NCBI GenBank assembly: GCA_030789695.1
Contig: CM061142.1
Location: 160,582,391-160,646,390, forward strand
Source of the DNA: Scilla litardierei
Taxonomy: Eukaryota > Streptophyta > Magnoliopsida > Asparagales > Asparagaceae
DNA: 64,000 nucleotides
Reading direction: 5' to 3'
A model generated the notes under the pieces. The model had not been told where the DNA came from, made no database searches, and worked only from the letters and a program-made list of their open reading frames with translations. The stretch's first letter is position 1; the number at the start of each line of letters is the position of its first letter. Made by a program: the position numbers and the translations under genes. Below are positions 48,986 to 58,266 of the stretch, one piece after another.

Positions 48986-50132
48986 CGCTGCCTGTAGCGT
49001 AAATTGCGATTTTCAGGCTGCGCAGGGGCATTTTGGTCACAGTTTTTTGGACGATTTTGGGGGGTATTTAACCCCAGTTTTTAACCTAGGTTAGGGAGCT
49101 TTTTCCTTTGCTTTTTGCAGCTTTTTAGATTAAAACTTTTAGCTTTTGATTTTTGTGATTGTAGAGGAGAGAAAAGTTATTTTTGTTGGATTCTTGGAGA
49201 ACTCTATTGGTTTGTCTCCCTCTCCATTAAAAATCTCATTTTTATTGCTTAATTGAATATTGTGATGAATTCTATTGCTATTTCCATTGTTTATTCTTGC
49301 ATTTGTGATATGAATTGTGAGTAGTCTATACGTCTTGGGGCATGGGGATGAACCCTACGAGCCCAATTTCCGATTTGTGATGATTTGGTAGAAATATTGC
49401 TAGAATTGCTATTAGGGTTAGTTTGGGATCGATTTACTACGGATAGCTAGGTGTTCATATCGATTGGGATTTGCAAGAGATTGGATCCCAATTCGATAGG
49501 AAACCCTAGAAATCCGAATTGGGTTGAAATTGAGTTTCCGTAGTATCGGTTTGCAAGAGATTGGACCGATACTAGGGTTCTCGGTTGCAATTCCATGCCG
49601 ATACCCGTTTGCAAGAGATTGGACGGGTAGGAACTATCCCAACCTAGATCGCGGCCTGAGTTTGCATGAGAGTGGGCTCGGGGCGCGATTGAACGATGAT
49701 GTTGATCCTAATGCTAGCTTGCCTAGGCTAGGGTTTGCAAGAGATTGGACCCAAACCTAGGATAGTTATAGACCGGCAACAGCGCGAGAGCGTGAGCTAG
49801 GTTTTACATTCAGTTGCGACTAGTTCATCCGAAATTCTACCCTAGCAATGTTGATACCAATGAATCACATTGATGAGATACGGTGAGTAGCTGGGATTCC
49901 CCATTCCCTAGGCGTCTTTATTTGATTCTATATCTCCATACTTTGTCTGACGATTATGACAGGATCGCCAAAGGCAAATTCCCTCTTTTCTGTTCCTATA
50001 GCCAGGTTGTTCGGAGCAGGCACTGTCAATCGTCCTCCCTGTGTTCGATAACCCGCTCGCCGCTACACCGTGCGCTTGCGGTAAAACTACACGGTCGCCC
50101 TTTAGGGTTACATTCCGGAGCGATCAAGTTTT

Positions 50133-50150
50133 TGGCGCCGTTGCCGGGGA
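50133..50150 (+). other. A3 primer-binding site (tRNA-Asp)
   Basis: TGGCGCCGTTGCCGGGGA, an 18/18 match to the complement of the plant tRNA-Asp 3' end, 6 bp after the LTR. It fixes the plus orientation. Confidence 0.95.
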
Positions 50151-50269
50151 GGCGATAGTGTTTGATCTTATCACCCTAGATATTTCTTTCTTTTTGTTTT
50201 ATTTATTTATTTTTTTATCTAACCCGTCCATTGTGCTAATCACTTCTTTGAAACTTTGTTCTCCCGTGC

Positions 50270-51559
50270 ATGTACACGAGATCAACGGCGGACCCTGAAG
50301 CGATATTATTTGATCCCGAGATTGAACGTACTGTGCGGAGAATTAGAGCAGAGAGGAGACAAGATCCGGAAGGGAGGTTTATGACCAACCCGGAAACTGC
50401 GGAACAATTGGCGGCAAGAATGGCGAGGATCATTTCCATTCGCGATAGGCTTCGGCCTAAGACCTCTTCTACGACCTCGTCCATTGCCATGCCGGAGTTG
50501 GCGGCCGACAAGAATTTTGAGCTGAAGACCGGACTAGTGGTTCTGATGCAGCAGGATCCATTTCATGGGAACGCCCATGAAAATCCTCACTACCACATCC
50601 AGCTATTTTTGTCGAAGTGCGCCACATTTCAGACGACTGTGGTCTCCATCGATGCCATCAGACTGCGCCTTTTCCCCTTCACATTAAAGGATAAAGCTCT
50701 TTATTGGTTGAGAACGCAAGCTGAGGGAGTCTTTACCACATGGGACGAGTTGGCGAGCGCGTTCATTGACAAGTTCTATCCGCCCTCCAAGACGGTAAAG
50801 ATTAGGAGTGCTCTCATGTCCTTCAAGCAAGGACCCCAAGAGACACTCTACGAGGCTTGGGAGCGCTTCAAAGATCTACAGCATCAATGCCCCTACCATA
50901 GCATCGAAGACTGTGAGATCGTCCATAGCTTCTATAATGGTCTCCAACCGGGGACCAAGCAGATTATTGATGCCGCGGCAAATGGTGCCATCCTATCGAA
51001 GACTCCCGACGAAGCTACGGCCCTAATTGATGAGATGGCCTCAAACAATCAACAATGGGGCGACGAGCGAGGACACTCTTCGTCCTCCTTGAAGCCATCT
51101 AGCATCTATGAGGCAAAGGCCGTAGCGGAGCTGACAAACAAGTTTGATTCTCTCCACAAGGTAGTGGAGAGACTGGAGAAGTATATCACGGAGCCCCAAG
51201 GGACCCCTTCCACATCCGCACCAACAAATCAAATGTGTGATTGGCAAGACCAATCTCAAGCTATGTATTTGGGAGGAGAACAAGGAGAGGGATCCTTGGA
51301 GCAAGTTCAATACGTCGCGGGGAACCAAGGATATTGGGCCAATCCGGCCACTAGAAACCATCCCGGTTTCTCCTATGCAAACAATGATGGAGCGTTGAAC
51401 CCGCCGCAACAACAACCTAAACAAGCTCGACCACAACAACAACAACAACATTATCCACCGAGGGGGCCTCCGCAACATAATTTCCCACCAAAGCAACAAG
51501 TTGGACCCTATAGGCCGCCCGGATACAATCAAGGGTGGAGAAATCCGAACCCCCCATAA
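50270..51559 (+). CDS. A3 Gag
   Basis: 429 residues to a TAA. An N-terminal charged part (FDPEIERTVRRI, 15-26) is followed by the Ty3-type gag domain (about 82-230): NFELKTGLVVLMQ, RLRLFPFTLKDKALYWL (131-147), FYPPSKTVKIRS, ETLYEAWERFKDLQHQC. The C-terminus is Gln/Pro-rich (about 375-429). No CCHC zinc knuckle is evident. The TAA interrupts a frame that continues without shift into the protease part; the relatives' sense codon there is probably CAA, so a C-to-T change is likely. Gag forms the particle shell. ATG at 50270 is 120 bp from the primer site and is the first suitable one. Confidence 0.9.
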   Translation: MYTRSTADPEAILFDPEIERTVRRIRAERRQDPEGRFMTNPETAEQLAARMARIISIRDRLRPKTSSTTSSIAMPELAADKNFELKTGLVVLMQQDPFHGNAHENPHYHIQLFLSKCATFQTTVVSIDAIRLRLFPFTLKDKALYWLRTQAEGVFTTWDELASAFIDKFYPPSKTVKIRSALMSFKQGPQETLYEAWERFKDLQHQCPYHSIEDCEIVHSFYNGLQPGTKQIIDAAANGAILSKTPDEATALIDEMASNNQQWGDERGHSSSSLKPSSIYEAKAVAELTNKFDSLHKVVERLEKYITEPQGTPSTSAPTNQMCDWQDQSQAMYLGGEQGEGSLEQVQYVAGNQGYWANPATRNHPGFSYANNDGALNPPQQQPKQARPQQQQQHYPPRGPPQHNFPPKQQVGPYRPPGYNQGWRNPNPP

Positions 51560-52564
51560 GCTCATCAACGATCCAAATTTGAAGCTAAGGTGGAGGAGTT
51601 TATGGTCGAGCAAAAGAAGATCAATGCTTCCTTGAAGGCGGGCCAAGATTCCCTTGAAACCGTTGTAGCCCAAATCTCGGAGCAATTGGCGTTGCTCAAT
51701 CGAAATACTCAACAATTTCCGGCTCAACCTGAGCAAAACCCAGGGGGCGCCACCGGCCACATCAATGCCGTGGTTGCAGTTACAACTAGAGGCGGGAAGG
51801 ATACCACTCCCGTTATTATTCCAACCGAAGAGCCCGTGGAGGAGAATGTAGAGCCAATTGAGCCGGTCATTGAAGTTGAGCCGGAGAAAGAGCCGCAAAG
51901 GGAAGAAAAGTCTAGAGCGGAGCAATTGATTGAAGAGAGGCGTTTTATGCCACCGATCCCATTCCCTCAGAGGCTTGCTAGAGCAAAAATGGAGAAACGG
52001 CTAGCAAAGTTTCTCGAGTATTTAAGAGGGGTAAGCCTCAACATTCATTTCCTCGATGCCATCGTTGAAATCCCGACATACGCCAAGTTCCTAAAAGACT
52101 TGATTACGGGAAGAAAGAGGAAGGAGAAAATCATGCTCGCCGAGGAGGGCTCTTGGTTCACCAAGAGAGAGAAGGAGCCGACTAAATTCAAAGTCCCGGG
52201 GAGTTTTCGAATTCCTTGCACCTTGGGCGGCGTCCCTCTACAAAAGGCGTTGGTGGACTTAGGGGCTAGTGTTAGCCGCATGCCTCTCTCTATGTTCTTA
52301 AGGCTAAATACCGACACAAAATTGAAGCCTACCGACATGCGGATACAACTAGCCGATGGTCAGATCACAAGGCCGGTAGGGATCGCAGAGGACATCCTGC
52401 TACAAGTCCCGGGGGGCATATGTTTGCCATGTGACTTCGTGATCATGGATGTCAAGGAGGAGGGAGGCACGTCGCTAATACTTGGACGCCCGTTCCTCGC
52501 CACCGCTGGTGTCATTGTCGACGTACGTGAAGGAACTCTAACATTGAATGTCAGCATCATCTAG
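51560..52564 (+). CDS. A3 Gag C-terminus and aspartic protease
   Basis: Same frame as gag, between TAA (51557-51559) and TAG (52562-52564). It starts with a helical segment (VEEFMVEQKKINASLKAG) and a TTRGGK motif typical of the gag-protease link, then an acidic linker and FPQRLARAKMEKRLAKFLE. The retropepsin part has LVDLGASVSRMPLSMF with the DLGAS active site (223-227 of the 324-codon open part from 51593) and ILGRPFL (297-303). The aspartate is intact. It would cleave Gag-Pol inside the particle. If the stops are not read through, it cannot be made, so it may be a pseudogene. Confidence 0.85.
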   Translation, partial: AHQRSKFEAKVEEFMVEQKKINASLKAGQDSLETVVAQISEQLALLNRNTQQFPAQPEQNPGGATGHINAVVAVTTRGGKDTTPVIIPTEEPVEENVEPIEPVIEVEPEKEPQREEKSRAEQLIEERRFMPPIPFPQRLARAKMEKRLAKFLEYLRGVSLNIHFLDAIVEIPTYAKFLKDLITGRKRKEKIMLAEEGSWFTKREKEPTKFKVPGSFRIPCTLGGVPLQKALVDLGASVSRMPLSMFLRLNTDTKLKPTDMRIQLADGQITRPVGIAEDILLQVPGGICLPCDFVIMDVKEEGGTSLILGRPFLATAGVIVDVREGTLTLNVSII

Positions 52565-53032
52565 GTGGAGCTTCATATCCCCAAGGTAATGAAACATATG
52601 CCTTATCATAAGGAGCTGGACTATATGGACCTCCTTGACGAGGTTATTGAGGAGGCGATCCCCCATTCGATCGGCGCTCTATACAAAGAAGATTTTGAGG
52701 AAGGGCCGGACTTGGGCCAAGAAGAAAAGATGGAGCATTCCCCCGACCTCTCCACCGAAGTTGATGAAGGCGACGCTGATGTCGCAAGGATTCAAGAGCT
52801 CTGCAAGCTCTCAAAATTGAGGTCTCCGAAGAAAGCTCCGCTGATACGGAAATCGGTGTCACTGGTCAAGTCGAGGACCGGAGCAAGCACTAGCTTGGAG
52901 GAGCCAGCCCCCAACACTACCCGAGTCGAGAGATCATCGAGGGAGAACACGCCGCCGCAACATCCGAATCCAAGCGTTCTCCCCGGAAAATTTGACGGGT
53001 GCATCTCATATGCACCCAATATCCCGCATTAA
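52565..53032 (+). pseudogene. A3 truncated pol remnant after protease
   Basis: Still the same frame, 155 codons to TAA. It starts VELHIPKVMKHM, the normal continuation of Athila Pol, followed by acidic and Ser-rich linker. Where RT should begin the frame ends, and 60 bp later comes the sequence normally found after the integrase stop. The deletion thus removed RT, RNase H and integrase. Confidence 0.8.
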
Positions 53033-53077
53033 TTGAAAATCAAAGGGGGTCGAGCTCACAACCTTAAACGAGCGCTT

Positions 53078-53095
53078 GTCGGGAGGCAACCCGAC
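53078..53095 (+). other. Post-pol hairpin GTCGGG-AGGCAA-CCCGAC
   Basis: A perfect 6-bp stem with an AGGCAA loop, just after the truncated pol. From memory of the family, Athila/Tat elements have GGGAGGCAACCC here directly after the integrase stop; its presence marks the right edge of the pol deletion. Confidence 0.6.
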
Positions 53096-53362
53096 GGTTA
53101 TCGCTTTATTTTTTACTTTTCTTTTATTTTTGTTTTAGAAATTATTAGTGTTTTGAGTCGTTCGCCTAAAAATTTCGTGATAACGGGTCCTATTTTTCTT
53201 TGACAGGAGAGGAGAACGAGGGACCTATCATTAGGAGGACGAACAAGGCGACGAGGAGCGCTCCAGGAAGGCGCTCGATGCTTAGGAGAAAGATGAAATC
53301 GACTGGAGGAAGAAAAACAGAGTTTAGAGCCCAAACGAAGCCAAACAGCAGAAAACAAGGTT

Positions 53363-53700
53363 CACTCGGCCGAGTATACTAGTCACTCGGCCGAGCACAT
53401 AAGTTCGTCCGCCCGAGCGGCTCACGAACGAGGGAAGTCTGCTGTACCAAACTCTCTGTTTCTTTTCTTGATTTCAGTATAATTGCTACTCGGCCGAGTA
53501 TATATAATCACGCGGCCGAGTAAAACTGATACGCTCCTAGGGCGAGTCTTGCCGAGTAGCTTGAGCCACTCGGCCGAATGGACTTACTCCACTCGGCCGA
53601 GGGTGGCAAGGCCACTCGGCCGAATCATAAGCGGGGAGGAATTTTTAACATATTTCTGTTGAGTTCACTCGGCCGAGCGACTTAGTCACTCGGCCGAGTC
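53363..53700. repeat. Internal CTCGGCCGAG palindrome cluster of A3
   Basis: About ten sites (near 53364, 53384, 53408, 53488, 53511, 53566, 53591, 53613, 53666, 53686), mostly ACTCGGCCGAG followed by T, C or A. The motif is that of the LTR, but intervening sequence is not homologous to the LTR, so it is not an LTR copy. The last site ends 12 bp before a TATA box. Confidence 0.88.
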
Positions 53701-53710
53701 GTAACTTTTT

Positions 53711-53720
53711 CTATAAAAGG
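53711..53720 (+). promoter_or_regulatory. Internal TATA box upstream of ORF1
   Basis: CTATAAAAGG, a strong TATA box, right after the palindrome cluster and about 540 bp ahead of the ORF1-like start. A possible leader intron runs from GTACCCC (53914) to TGATGCGCAG (54076). It suggests a separate transcript for ORF1. Confidence 0.6.
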
Positions 53721-54255
53721 GGGAGCGGGACAGCGCGGTTTTCGAAACGAAAAAATTCCCAAAACCTGCGACTATCCGTATCCCTCGCCCGCAGCTCCCC
53801 CCTCACTCGCCCGACCTCACTCCACGCCGCCGCGCTCGGCCGACCACCGCCGGCCGACCGCCCCTCCGCCTCGCCCGAGTCGCTGCCGGCGATCACCTCG
53901 CCGGCCGAGCTCCGGTACCCCGATTTTCTGCCTATTTCTCCTCTTTTGCGTATTTTTCGATGATCCATGTGTCTAACGAACCCCAAACCCAAATTAAATT
54001 CAATTTCTATCTATTATACCCCTAACCATCCATACGTTTTGAATATTACACGTTAATCTCTTCGTTTGATGCGCAGGTAAAATTGGGGAGCTTAGGGGAG
54101 CCCAGGGGAGCTTCCGGGGATTGTTTTGGGCTACGTGGAGGCGTCGTCTTCGTACGCTTCCATTACTTTGCTCTCGCGGCATGTCGCGGTATACTCTTTC
54201 CTTTATTTTACGCACGCCGCATTTTTATTGCTTTTGGTGAGCACCCGGGGCCCAC

Positions 54256-55218
54256 ATGCCGCCCCGGACACGGCCACGGTCGAGGAGAGCTTCCGCCAAG
54301 CGGAAGCGGTCGGATGAGGCCGGCCCCTCCCACGAGGTGGAGGACTCTCCTCCGCCTACACCACCACACCCTGTTCACCCCGCACAGCCTGCAGACCCCG
54401 CACACCCCGCACAGCCTGCAGAGCCCATTCACCCCGCACAGCCACTCACTGCCGTCCCACAGCCACCGCCACCGGCTCCACTTATCGGGCCGCTGGGGAT
54501 TACGTTCCGAGACGACGCACACCGCGTCGTTTTCGAGCACATTTCCCAGCGCTCGATCGTACCCTCCAAGTTCGCACACCTTGCAGACCTAGGACGCCTG
54601 GGGGTACTCGAGGGGATGCTCACGTTATATGACAACGTGGGTTGGCGAGATTTCTTCCAGGTGTCGGTGGACACGTTCGTCCGTTCGACACTTGAGGTGC
54701 TTAGTTCCTTCGCCCGGACCGACGAGGGATGCTCGTTTAGGTTCATGGACCGAGAGTGCCAGGTCACTCTCGGTATGATGAGAGCTTTCTTTTCGTGGCC
54801 CGATGTCCCCGGGGCCGACCGTGGTTACGCCCCCACTCACATTCCCCCACCCTCCTTCGATTCCGGTGCTTTATGGGCCCGGATTACGGGTTTACCTGCT
54901 GCCTTTGACCCTAGTAGGGCCAAGGCCTCGGCCATCGTCCATCCCTGCCTCCCCATAGCTCAGCGCCTTATGGCGACTACCTTTTTGGCGAGGTATGAGC
55001 CTGGGACGATGTCCACGCCGGAGCTTTATATGCTCTATGCGATGACGCGCCCCAGAGCTCTAGCTAGGGATAGTGACGAGTTGGTCCCCGCCGTCGTGAT
55101 TGATATCGCGAGCTGGTTTTTTGGATCGCATCATCGTATCGGTGGGCGCTCGCTCACCGATATGTTACGGTGGTCTGATAACCATGCTCGCTCTTATGAC
55201 CGGCGAGGACCTTCCTAA
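54256..55218 (+). CDS. A3 Athila ORF1-like protein, N-terminal and central part
   Basis: 320 codons. A basic N-terminus (RTRPRSRRASAKRKR), a Pro/His/Ala-rich repeat (HPAQPADPAHPAQPAEP), then a globular region like the plant 'ATHILA ORF-1 / putative plant transposon protein' family: SKFAHLADLGRLGVLEGML, CSFRFMDRECQVTLGMMRAF, IVHPCLPIAQRLMATTF and TPELYMLYAM. Its function is unknown; in this group it lies in the place of an envelope-like gene after pol. The frame is lost near 55150-55180, where a homologous frame (GGLITMLALMTGEDLP) takes over, so this is a broken gene. Start: ATG right after GGGGCCCAC. Confidence 0.75.
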   Translation: MPPRTRPRSRRASAKRKRSDEAGPSHEVEDSPPPTPPHPVHPAQPADPAHPAQPAEPIHPAQPLTAVPQPPPPAPLIGPLGITFRDDAHRVVFEHISQRSIVPSKFAHLADLGRLGVLEGMLTLYDNVGWRDFFQVSVDTFVRSTLEVLSSFARTDEGCSFRFMDRECQVTLGMMRAFFSWPDVPGADRGYAPTHIPPPSFDSGALWARITGLPAAFDPSRAKASAIVHPCLPIAQRLMATTFLARYEPGTMSTPELYMLYAMTRPRALARDSDELVPAVVIDIASWFFGSHHRIGGRSLTDMLRWSDNHARSYDRRGPS

Positions 55219-55696
55219 TGACCTGCGACGAGCCCCGGGCCCCACTTCACTATCCATAGATGTCATGGCCTGGATGAAGATGCTTCGTCCGCATGGTCAG
55301 CGGCACTGGGTTTGGTTGCATGGTCCATTCGGTGCGGATTACATGATCCTTCCAAGCCCAACTCGGACACAGATAGCACCAGCACAGGTGGACTGGCTTC
55401 CGGCGATGGATCTCCTGATCCCCGCCGCCTACGTGCTTGAGGCCGAGGAGGCTGAGCAGGCCCACGCTGCCCACGCTGCACACACTGACCCCGCTGCTCC
55501 TGCTGACCCCATGGCCCCTCAGCAGCCTGATATTTCTGCTGCTCCCGACACCTCTGTCCACACTTCTGCCGGTGTTGGGAGTACCTCGCTGAGCCCACTT
55601 CCACTACCTCCACACCCACCACCACTCCCACCACAGCTGGCCCTCTGTCCGTTGAGCCCGTTTCCACCGCCCTACCTGAGCGCCCACCGACTGTAG
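55100..55696 (+). pseudogene. ORF1-like protein, continuation in another frame
   Basis: The homologous part starts at about 55170 (YGGLITMLALMTGEDL) and continues with a conserved WLPAMDLLIPAAYVLEAEEAEQ-like stretch (split here), then an Ala/His/Pro-rich tail. One or two bases were lost or gained at 55150-55180. Upstream residues of this frame are out-of-frame shadow. Confidence 0.65.
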
Positions 55697-55728
55697 TTGA
55701 GAGCGGAGAGCCCTCTTTTACTGTCGTC

Positions 55729-56364
55729 ATGGAGACCGTGGTTTCCACCTCTGTCTCCACCGCAGCCGTCTTTTCTGAGAGTGTCGTGACGTCTGTCCAC
55801 ACGTCTGTGTCACCGACCTCTCTGGCCGCCTCGTTTCCACTTTTATACTCCACTTCCGTTGCTGCTGCCTCCACGTCTTACCAGCCTGCGCCCCGGCCTC
55901 ACACTAAGGCTCGGCCCACACTTGCGAGCACAGCACCCTTCCTCCACATGCCTGCTGAGCCCATCAACTACGCCACCCGAGTACGCCAGCCCCGTCCTGC
56001 ACAGCACAGACAGGTGCGTCCCTCTGCACCACCTCCCCCTGACACTGTACTTCAGAGCATTCGTGCTCTCGAGGGGGCGGTGAGTAGCCTCAGAGGTGAC
56101 CTTAGGACCCTGTCCGCCACCGTCACCGATATGGCTCGCCGCTTCGACTTACTTCCGCACATTCACTATTGCCTCACCCAGGTTCTCGAGCGGCTTCCTC
56201 GCGTGCCCACACCCACCCAGCAGGTACCCACCCCCACTACCACACACACCCAGCCTGCTTCCACACCCACACCCACACCCACACCTACTCAGCAGACTGT
56301 TCCCCAGCCACCACCACCACCACCTCCGCCTCAGGACGGAGACGGCGCAGCCCCACCCTCTTAG
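55729..56364 (+). pseudogene. ORF1-like protein, C-terminal part
   Basis: 211 codons in the original frame. Ser/Thr/Val-rich, then basic (NYATRVRQPRPAQHRQVRP), a heptad-like coiled coil (TVLQSIRALEGAVSSLRGDL), and a Pro/Thr/Gln-rich end. The frame change to the preceding part lies at about 55697-55729. No transmembrane segment is seen, so it is not evidently an envelope protein. Confidence 0.6.
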
Positions 56365-58266
56365 GCACCCTTGATGCCATTGATTCTTTTTGCCGTCGTG
56401 CTGCCCGTCTCTGCTGGGTCCTGTTGATTTTTTCCCACCACCCCCCTCCCCTCACTGTTTTTGGGTACACATTTTGTTCATATCTTCATATATCTTTTTT
56501 GGGAGATAAGGGGAGTTTTTGGTGTCACACTTTTATATCTGTCTCACTCCTGTATCTGCATGCATCATGCCCGCATCATATTTTTCATTCGTTGTTTTCT
56601 TTTCTTTTTCCTCATGCATGCATCCTCACCTTCCCCTCCTATTACACGTCTCTCGGTGTGCCACACTTCGCACATTGAGGACACTGTGCACTTTAGCTTG
56701 GGGAAGTGGGTTCTCACGTTCTTTTCGATTTACCACCTTTATTTTTAGTTTTTTCACGCCATTTTCCGTTTTCGCACTCATTTTCATCATTTTTCTTTTT
56801 TTACCATGCATCACGTTTTTCTTATTTTCCTTGTGTGCTGCATTGTAAATAGTTTCATTTTCTCTCTTTATCTTTATTTCTTTTTCATCTCATGCTAGAG
56901 ATGACTTTTCTGTGATGATGATGACGTGGAGTTCGCTTTCTCTATATATGCATGCTATATTTGTCATGTCTTAGATTTATTTCTGATATCATATGCTGTG
57001 ATTTGCCTTACATTTAGAGATAGTAACCCACACTTTTCCGCATGAAAATGGATGAAATTTTATTATTAGCTGAGTCTGAATTTTCATATGTATGCTATCG
57101 CAGAAAACACACCAAGATTCACGCATTGAATGCTTATATCTGGAGTACCGTTTTTTTTCCTATATCACTTCTATATGCATGATTTGTACATTTCACTTCA
57201 GGATGATTGAATGATGTTAGCTATGATAAATCTGGATTAGTTTAGCTTTTTTGTGATCGAAACTGAGTAGATTAGATTACCCTGCTGAAGTTGTCGTGCA
57301 CGTCTTATAGAGTGAACTGAGAGACATATTTATTTCTTTCTCCACATATCTTGAACATCAATTCTCTATTTTAGAATCATTGGTGAATCTCCCCATAACG
57401 ATTCTAATATATGGCATTTCCCCCGCTATTAATTCCTAGCTCCAAATTTCCCAAAACCAAAGAAAGAAAAAGAAAAAAATTCTTATATATCCTTATTTCT
57501 CTTTGATTTGGGATCATTGTGTATATATGCTATTTGAAAAAAAAAGAAGAAAAGAGAAAAGAATCTCAATAAACGATCCCATCTCATGTTCTCTCTTTCT
57601 TCTCTCTTTTTGTTTTTATTTTTATTACTTTTGGAGTTTCATAAAAATGGGGATGTAAATATTGTTTTTTGTGCCACCACGCTTATAGATAAGCTTGGGG
57701 GAGGGAATCCAATGATGTGTGAGAGAGTGACTACTTGACGGTGCACGACAACCTAGGCTAAGTAATATTCTATACTCGGTGAGATCGTTTTAGCTTCACG
57801 AAATCCAGAAATCTATGCCTAACACTCATTTCATGAAATCCATGCTTTTCTATTCTTTCTATTCTATTGCGTGATATTCTCATACTCCTCATAGAAAGCA
57901 TTCAATTGAAAAGTGTGTGATCTGCGATGTTGTATACCGCTTTAAATGATTCAGACGATGTTAATTTTAAAATCATTCTGTTTTTCATGTTATATCAATA
58001 TTCTTGGGTTTTCTATTTCTATTTGCACCATTATACTATGATATCAAAATAAAATTCTTTGACATGTGTTTTACATTTGGTGCATGCTAGATGAGTAAGC
58101 AAACCCCACGCCCTGAGAAAATGATCTAGCAGCTTCCCTCTTCGCTTTCTTCTTTCTTCTTCGGTTTTCATTTTTCGTTTTTCGCCGTTTTCGTTTTCCG
58201 AATCCACCGGGCTCGCCTTTTACTTATCTTCCTCGAGGACGAGTAAGAGGTAAGCTTGGGGGATTT
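56365..58266 (+). other. A3 3' untranslated region with three purine tracts
   Basis: 1.9 kb, T-rich, no genes. AGCTTGGGG tracts occur at about 56695, 57691 and 58253; the last (AAGCTTGGGGGATTTT) directly precedes the 3' LTR and is the functional polypurine tract. The first follows a 20-nt inverted repeat with the GAGGAC word (GCACATTGAGGACACTGTGC, 56670-56689). Similar TTGAGGACA…AGCTTGGGG arrangements are recalled from other Athila/Tat elements. Confidence 0.7.
58228..58247 (+). promoter_or_regulatory. CGAGGACG hairpin upstream of A3 3' LTR
   Basis: CTTCCTCGAGGACGAGTAAG: 7 of 8 stem positions pair (one C/T mismatch) around an AGGA loop, 19 bp from the LTR start at 58267, with the polypurine tract in between. 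It has the same core and almost the same distance as in N2 and N3. Confidence 0.7.

Larger units (their letters stand above)
45094..50126 (+). repeat. A3 5' LTR (split by N4)
   Basis: Composed of 45094-45432 and 48643-50126; without N4 and one GACCC it is 1823 bp, exactly the length of the 3' LTR. It has the CTCGGCCGAG cluster and TATA box TATTTAA (49065-49071). Downstream are four diverged repeats around TTTGCAAGAGATTGGA (about 49472-49750). Confidence 0.95.

Noticed and set aside
51041..51925. 294-codon minus-strand frame opposite A3 gag
   Set aside because: Antisense shadow of the gag/protease frame, Leu/Arg-rich, no domain.
53363..53700. Internal palindrome cluster as an inserted solo LTR of A3
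   Set aside because: Only the 10-bp motif is shared; spacers, LTR ends and target duplication are missing.
55250..55874. Minus-strand frames of 103-203 codons opposite ORF1
   Set aside because: Shadows of the Pro/Ala/Ser-rich sense frame.
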